Below, one piece after another: positions 48,964 to 53,189 of a DNA stretch of 53,189 nt. Made by a program: the position numbers and the translations under genes. Positions within the stretch are counted from its first letter, which is position 1. Each line of letters opens with the position of its first letter. The stretch spans positions 1 to 53,189 of the forward strand of contig JANWIF010000038.1 in the NCBI GenBank assembly GCA_025450035.1, written 5' to 3'. The notes beneath the pieces are model-generated. The model worked only from the letters and a program-made list of their open reading frames with translations. It was not told where the DNA came from and did not search any database. The DNA is from Gemmatimonadaceae bacterium. Lineage in GTDB: Bacteria > Gemmatimonadota > Gemmatimonadetes > Gemmatimonadales > Gemmatimonadaceae.

Positions 48964-50609
48964 CCGATCGATTGCGCATTGTCGGCGGCGCGGTGTACGA
49001 TCCCGCGAATGATGTCGATGGCGACGTGCGCGACATCTGCATCCAGGATGGCCGCATTGTCGCATCGCTGAACGACGACGCGCCGCGACTCGATGCACGC
49101 GGCATGGTCGTGATGCCCGGCGGCATCGATATCCATGCCCACGTCGCAAGCTCGAGCGTGAACCACGGCCGGCGCCTCCTGTCCGACGAACACACCGCGG
49201 ATCCCGCACCCGCGCCACCCCAGCTCGACGGTGAACCCCGCTCGGGAACCGGCGGCACCATCCCCAGCACGTTCACCACCGCCTATCGCTACGCCGGACT
49301 CGGGTACACCACGGTGTTCGACGCGGCCGTCGCCGCCGCCAGCGCGCGCGACACCCACGCCCAATTCGATGACACGCCGATCATCGACGCCGGATTCTAC
49401 GTGCTCATGGGAAACGATGCCTATCTGCTGCAGCAGATCGCAGCGGGGGAACGCGATCGCGCACGAGATTATGCGGCATGGCTCCTCGGCGCCAGCGGTG
49501 CCTACGCAATCAAGATCGTCAATCCGGCCGGCGTCGAGATGTGGAAGCGCAACGTGCGCACGGTGAATGGAATCGATGACACCGCCGGGTTCGCAAACGT
49601 CGCGCCCCGCGCGATCATGGAAACGCTGGCCGATGCCGCCAATGCGCTCGCCCTGCCACATCCCGTCCACATCCACTGCAACAATCTCGGCGTCGCCGGC
49701 AACGTCGCTACCACACTCGACAGCATGCGCGCCCTCTCCGGGCGACGCGCGCACTTCACACACCTGCAATTTCACTCCTATGCGGGCGGTAATGGCAAAC
49801 CCTGGATGTCCGGCGCCAAGGAGCTGATCGCCTACGTGAACACGCACTCCGAGATGACCGCCGACGTGGGCCAGGTGATGTTCGGACCGGCTACCACCGT
49901 CACCGCCGACGGCGCCGTGGAATATCTACTGCACGCCAGCAGCGGCCGTCGCTGGGTGAACGTGGACACCGAGCTCGAGACGGGATGCGGCATCGTACCC
50001 TACGAATACCGCGACAGCGCCGCCGTCGCCGCCCTGCAATGGGTGGTGGGACTCGAGCTCTTTCTCCTCTCGACAGATCCGTGGCGCGTCGTGCTGTCCA
50101 CCGATCATCCAAACGGCGGCACGTTCACCAGCTATCCGGAACTGATTCGCCTGCTCATGGACCGCGCCTACCGCGATGACCGGCTCAAGAGCGTGAACCA
50201 GAAGCTGCTCGCCAACACCGCGCTCGCTGACGGCATCACACGCGAATACTCCCTGCGCGAGATCGCGATCATCACCCGCGCCGGCCCCGCCCGCCAGCTC
50301 GGCCTAACGAACAAGGGACACCTCGGCGCCGGCGCCGATGCCGATATCACCATCTATGCGCGCGATGCGAACGCCGCGACCATGTTCTCCACCCCCCGTT
50401 ACGTGCTCAAAGGCGGAACGCTGGTGGTGGAAGAAGGCCAGCTTCGACGCACGCCCGCCGCGCACCGCCTGCACGTGCGCCCGCCGTTCGATGACGTCAT
50501 GACGCACGACCTCGCCCGCTGGTTCGAGCGCTACGGCACCGTGGACTTCGCCAACTTCCCCACCGCGCCGTTGCGCGATGCGCCGGTGCCCACAGGAGCG
50601 AGGGGCTGA
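48960..50609 (+). CDS. fhcA: Formyltransferase/hydrolase complex subunit A
   Basis: A 549-residue amidohydrolase-fold protein, the hydrolytic subunit. G-G-I-D-I-H-A-H-V near residue 52 is the first metal-binding pair, with H-I-H-C-N-N-L-G and H-F-T-H-L-Q-F-H (His residues) further on. L-L-S-T-D-H-P-N-G-G carries the catalytic Asp. It cleaves formylmethanofuran (or its analogue) to formate. Its ATG overlaps the fhcB stop by 4 nt; the fhcD start comes one base after its stop. Confidence 0.93.
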   Translation: MTDRLRIVGGAVYDPANDVDGDVRDICIQDGRIVASLNDDAPRLDARGMVVMPGGIDIHAHVASSSVNHGRRLLSDEHTADPAPAPPQLDGEPRSGTGGTIPSTFTTAYRYAGLGYTTVFDAAVAAASARDTHAQFDDTPIIDAGFYVLMGNDAYLLQQIAAGERDRARDYAAWLLGASGAYAIKIVNPAGVEMWKRNVRTVNGIDDTAGFANVAPRAIMETLADAANALALPHPVHIHCNNLGVAGNVATTLDSMRALSGRRAHFTHLQFHSYAGGNGKPWMSGAKELIAYVNTHSEMTADVGQVMFGPATTVTADGAVEYLLHASSGRRWVNVDTELETGCGIVPYEYRDSAAVAALQWVVGLELFLLSTDPWRVVLSTDHPNGGTFTSYPELIRLLMDRAYRDDRLKSVNQKLLANTALADGITREYSLREIAIITRAGPARQLGLTNKGHLGAGADADITIYARDANAATMFSTPRYVLKGGTLVVEEGQLRRTPAAHRLHVRPPFDDVMTHDLARWFERYGTVDFANFPTAPLRDAPVPTGARG

Positions 50610-50610
50610 C

Positions 50611-51510
50611 GTGAACATCCGCGGCGTGCTCATCGAAGATACGTTCGCCGAAGCCTTCGGCATGCGCGGCGCGCGTGTGATCATCACCGCGCGCGACCAG
50701 CGGTGGGCCAGGGAAGCGGCGCACAAAATGACGGGCTTCGCCACATCGGTGATCGCGTGCAAAGTCGAGGCAGGAATCGAACGCGAGCTCGCGCCGGAAG
50801 ACACGCCCGATGGCCGGCCAGGCATCAGCGTCCTCATGTTCACCATGGACTCCGACAGCCTGGCCAAACGACTCATCGAGCGCATTGGGCAGACGGTGCT
50901 CACCTGCGCCACCACCGCGTGCTACGACGGCTTGCCTAACGCACCCGACCGCATGTCCATCGGCAAGCCCCTGCGCACCTTCGGCGACGGGTTCCAGAGT
51001 AGCAAGGTGATCGGTGGGCGACGATTTTGGCGGATCCCGGTGATGGAAGGCGAGTTCCTCATCGAGGAATCGTTTGGCAAGGTCAACGGCGTGGGCGGCG
51101 GCAACTTCCTGATCCTCGCCAACGACGCCGAGTCCGCGCTCGCCGCCGCCGAGGCAGCCGTGGACGCCATGCGCCGTATTCCGGGTATCGTGCTCCCGTT
51201 TCCGGGCGGCATCGTGCGCAGCGGCAGCAAGATAGGCGGCAAGCGGTACAAGAGCATGATCGCAACGACGAACGATGCGTTCGCGCCCACGTTACGCGCG
51301 CTCACAGCCACCCAGCTCCCCGACGGAGTGAACGCGGTGCTCGAGATCGTGATCGATGGAGTCGACGCGGACGCCATCACGGCCGCCATGCGCGCCGGAA
51401 TCGCCGCCGCGTGTCGCGAGGGCGTGCACAGTGTTTCGGCCGGAAACTACGGTGGCAAACTGGGCCCGCATCACTTCCACCTGCGCGAAATTATGGCGGA
51501 AGTCGCGTGA
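50611..51510 (+). CDS. fhcD: Formylmethanofuran--H4MPT formyltransferase (subunit D)
   Basis: A 299-residue Ftr/FhcD protein. Family signatures: M-N-I-R-G-V-L-I-E-D-T-F-A-E-A-F at the start, T-A-C-Y-D-G-L-P-N-A-P, G-D-G-F-Q-S-S-K and G-P-H-H-F-H-L near the end. It moves the formyl group from H4MPT to methanofuran for hydrolysis. The start is GTG 50611, preceded by AGGAGCGAGG; the frame opens earlier at 50578, but that part would overlap fhcA. Its stop overlaps the fhcC start by 4 nt. Confidence 0.95.
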   Translation: MNIRGVLIEDTFAEAFGMRGARVIITARDQRWAREAAHKMTGFATSVIACKVEAGIERELAPEDTPDGRPGISVLMFTMDSDSLAKRLIERIGQTVLTCATTACYDGLPNAPDRMSIGKPLRTFGDGFQSSKVIGGRRFWRIPVMEGEFLIEESFGKVNGVGGGNFLILANDAESALAAAEAAVDAMRRIPGIVLPFPGGIVRSGSKIGGKRYKSMIATTNDAFAPTLRALTATQLPDGVNAVLEIVIDGVDADAITAAMRAGIAAACREGVHSVSAGNYGGKLGPHHFHLREIMAEVA

Positions 51511-52331
51511 GCAACGCCGTCACGCTGCGCTTGCGCACCAGCCTCGAACGGCGCATCGAGGCGGATTGCATCACACCCGATCGGTTCGCGACCGCGAGCG
51601 CCGCAGAAATCGCGCACCTCGCCATGTGGGATGGACGCCGACAGGTCATGCTCGGCGACGTGTTCGATGTGGATGGCGAACGATCGACATCCGTGCGTAT
51701 GACCGGTGATCTCGCGCACGTCGACGCAATCGGTGCCGGGATGACCGCGGGCGAGTTGGTCATCGATGGCCCCGTTGGTCGCTACGTGGGAACGCGAATG
51801 GCTGGCGGAGTGCTTCGTGTTCTGGGAAACGCGGCATACGGCGCCGGACTGGAAATGGCCAACGGCCTGCTCGACATCACCGGCGACGCCGGTGACCGCT
51901 TGGGTGCCGCGCGGCTCGGCGCGTCGAAAGGCATGACCGGCGGCGAGATCATCGTACGCGGCAATGCGGGCGCAGAATCAGGTACGGGCATGCGGCGCGG
52001 CACGATTGTCATCACTGGCACCGCGGGTCCCCGCGCCGGCACAAGCATGATCGCCGGCAACGTGATCGTGTTCGGCGACGCGGACGACGCACCGGGACAA
52101 TTCAACAAACGTGGGAGCATCGTGGTATTTGGACACGTGACCGTGCCGCCGAACTATCGGTACGTCTGCACCTATCGCCCCCCGCATCTGGCTGTCACGC
52201 TCGTCTATCTGCGCGCCCGTCGTGACGTCGCCGTGAACGCGGCATGGAACGCAGGCCTGTTCCGCCGCCATAGCGGCGACATGGCCGAGGTAGGCCGGGG
52301 AGAGATACTCGAGTGGAGGAGCGAGGCGTGA
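51507..52331 (+). CDS. fhcC: Formyltransferase/hydrolase complex subunit C
   Basis: A 274-residue subunit with many G-x-G-x-x-M repeats that build a right-handed beta-helix of the GXGXG type, as in formylmethanofuran dehydrogenase subunit C and glutamate synthase (G-A-G-M-T-A-G-E; G-A-G-L-E-M-A-N-G; G-A-S-K-G-M-T-G-G-E). It is a structural partner of FhcA in the Fhc complex. The GTG start at 51507 overlaps the fhcD stop; the open frame goes back to 51027 but lies over fhcD. Its stop overlaps the mch start by 4 nt. Confidence 0.92.
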   Translation: MSNAVTLRLRTSLERRIEADCITPDRFATASAAEIAHLAMWDGRRQVMLGDVFDVDGERSTSVRMTGDLAHVDAIGAGMTAGELVIDGPVGRYVGTRMAGGVLRVLGNAAYGAGLEMANGLLDITGDAGDRLGAARLGASKGMTGGEIIVRGNAGAESGTGMRRGTIVITGTAGPRAGTSMIAGNVIVFGDADDAPGQFNKRGSIVVFGHVTVPPNYRYVCTYRPPHLAVTLVYLRARRDVAVNAAWNAGLFRRHSGDMAEVGRGEILEWRSEA

Positions 52332-53189
52332 ACGCACTCGGTCTCAACGAACGCGCGTGGAAGATCGCCGATCGCATGGTCGAGCGCGCAGCCGAGCTGC
52401 GGATCGCCGCTAGTACGCTCCCCTCCGGCACGCGACTGCTCGACGCCGGAATCGAAGCGGCCGGCGGGTTAGGCGCCGGCGTCGCACTGGCCCAACTCTG
52501 CATGAGTGGACTCGGTGATATTAGTCTCACCTGGCTACGAATTGGCGACGATTCCTATCCCGGCGTGCGCGTGTGGACCGATCATCCGGCGCTCGCTTGC
52601 ATGGCGTCCCAGTACGCCGGCTGGGCGATCCAGGTGGGCAAATATTTCGCGATGGCCTCCGGCCCCCTGCGCGCGCACGCCCGCGTCGAGACGGAGCTGT
52701 TCGCCAAACTCGGCTATGGCGAACAGGCCGCACGCGGCGTGCTCGTGCTCGAAGGACGAACCCCTCCCACCGACGAAGTGGCCGCATACATCGCATCGCG
52801 CGCCGCACTCGATCCCAAACAGATCACCGTGGCCATCGCGCCCACCGCATCCCTCGCTGGTGGTGTGCAGGTGGTCTCGCGCATTCTGGAAACTGCGCTG
52901 CACAAGATGGAGACGCTCGGCTTCGATGTGCGCCGCGTCGTGAGCGGCATCGGCACCGCCCCCATGCCCCCGGTGGCCCGCGACGACCTGCACGCCATTG
53001 GCCGCACCAACGACTGCATTCTGTACGGCGGACAGGTACACTTCACCGTGCGCGCAGACGACGAGGAACTCTCCCAGCTCGCCTCGTCCCTGCCCGCGTC
53101 CACCTCGCACGACTACGGCACTCCGTTCTACGAAATATTCAATCGCTACGGTGGCGACTTCTATAAAATCGACAAGATGCTCTTCAGCC
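52328..53189 (+). CDS. mch: Methenyl-H4MPT cyclohydrolase, truncated by the window end
   Basis: The frame runs from GTG 52328 to the right edge with no stop, 287 codons, against about 310-330 in the family, so only the C-terminal 30 or so residues are missing. N-E-R-A-W-K-I-A-D at the start, G-L-G-D-I-S-L-T-W, S-Q-Y-A-G-W-A-I and the closing F-Y-K-I-D-K-M-L-F-S are typical Mch motifs. It opens the methenyl ring to give formyl-H4MPT, linking MtdB to Fhc. It completes the pathway in one operon. Confidence 0.94.
   Translation, partial: MNALGLNERAWKIADRMVERAAELRIAASTLPSGTRLLDAGIEAAGGLGAGVALAQLCMSGLGDISLTWLRIGDDSYPGVRVWTDHPALACMASQYAGWAIQVGKYFAMASGPLRAHARVETELFAKLGYGEQAARGVLVLEGRTPPTDEVAAYIASRAALDPKQITVAIAPTASLAGGVQVVSRILETALHKMETLGFDVRRVVSGIGTAPMPPVARDDLHAIGRTNDCILYGGQVHFTVRADDEELSQLASSLPASTSHDYGTPFYEIFNRYGGDFYKIDKMLFS

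Overview
This 53 kb, high-G+C window looks like chromosome from a member of the Gemmatimonadota. That is inferred from the gene mix (Ig-like-repeat lipoproteins, a SARP-type regulator fused to TPR repeats, paired M16 peptidases, many lipoproteins ending the signal in Cys). No rRNA is present to confirm it. Genes are tightly packed, with many 4-nt ATGA/GTGA overlaps.

Layout. 1-5.7 kb: the start of a reverse-strand multi-repeat Ig-like lipoprotein, then a TetR regulator preceded by three copies of a 16-bp palindrome, then a two-gene ABC exporter. 5.7-12.7 kb: a Y-family DNA polymerase, a dienelactone hydrolase, a sigma-70 factor overlapping a truncated serine-protease remnant, a DinB-fold protein, formamidopyrimidine glycosylase, two very small ORFs and an NRAMP-like transporter. 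12.7-19.8 kb: a frameshifted cytochrome c remnant, an aminotransferase, a secreted unknown, a SARP-like regulator with a membrane helix and TPRs, and an M3 peptidase. 19.8-22.5 kb: an FMN reductase, ATP-grasp ligase and flavin monooxygenase operon. 22.7-28.1 kb: tRNA-Phe, a double-cupredoxin lipoprotein, QueF with an insertion, a structured leader with a strong terminator, an internally deleted S9 peptidase between two inverted-repeat elements, a rhomboid protease, a cysteine-poor QueE-like protein and Ddl. 28.2-38.5 kb: TonB-like protein, cystathionine beta-synthase and glycogen debranching enzyme; mutS, a SPOR protein and holA; then an ECF sigma factor and its anti-sigma factor. 38.8-43.6 kb: a plug-domain protein without a barrel, a Nudix hydrolase and an M16 peptidase pair.

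43.9 kb to the right edge is the clearest functional system: nine same-strand genes for tetrahydromethanopterin (H4MPT)-linked formaldehyde oxidation, in the order fae, mtdB, DUF1464-like, ATP-grasp, fhcB, fhcA, fhcD, fhcC, mch. Fae condenses formaldehyde with the pterin, MtdB and Mch oxidise and hydrolyse methylene- to formyl-H4MPT, and Fhc releases formate. The two extra genes between mtdB and fhcB are candidates for cofactor synthesis or pathway maintenance.

Across the whole window the word GTTAGGC/GCCTAAC recurs about 49 times, mostly inside genes and on both strands. It supplies many of the otherwise rare TTA leucine codons. A separate family of TTGGTGGTT-type inverted repeats occurs in three intergenic spots.
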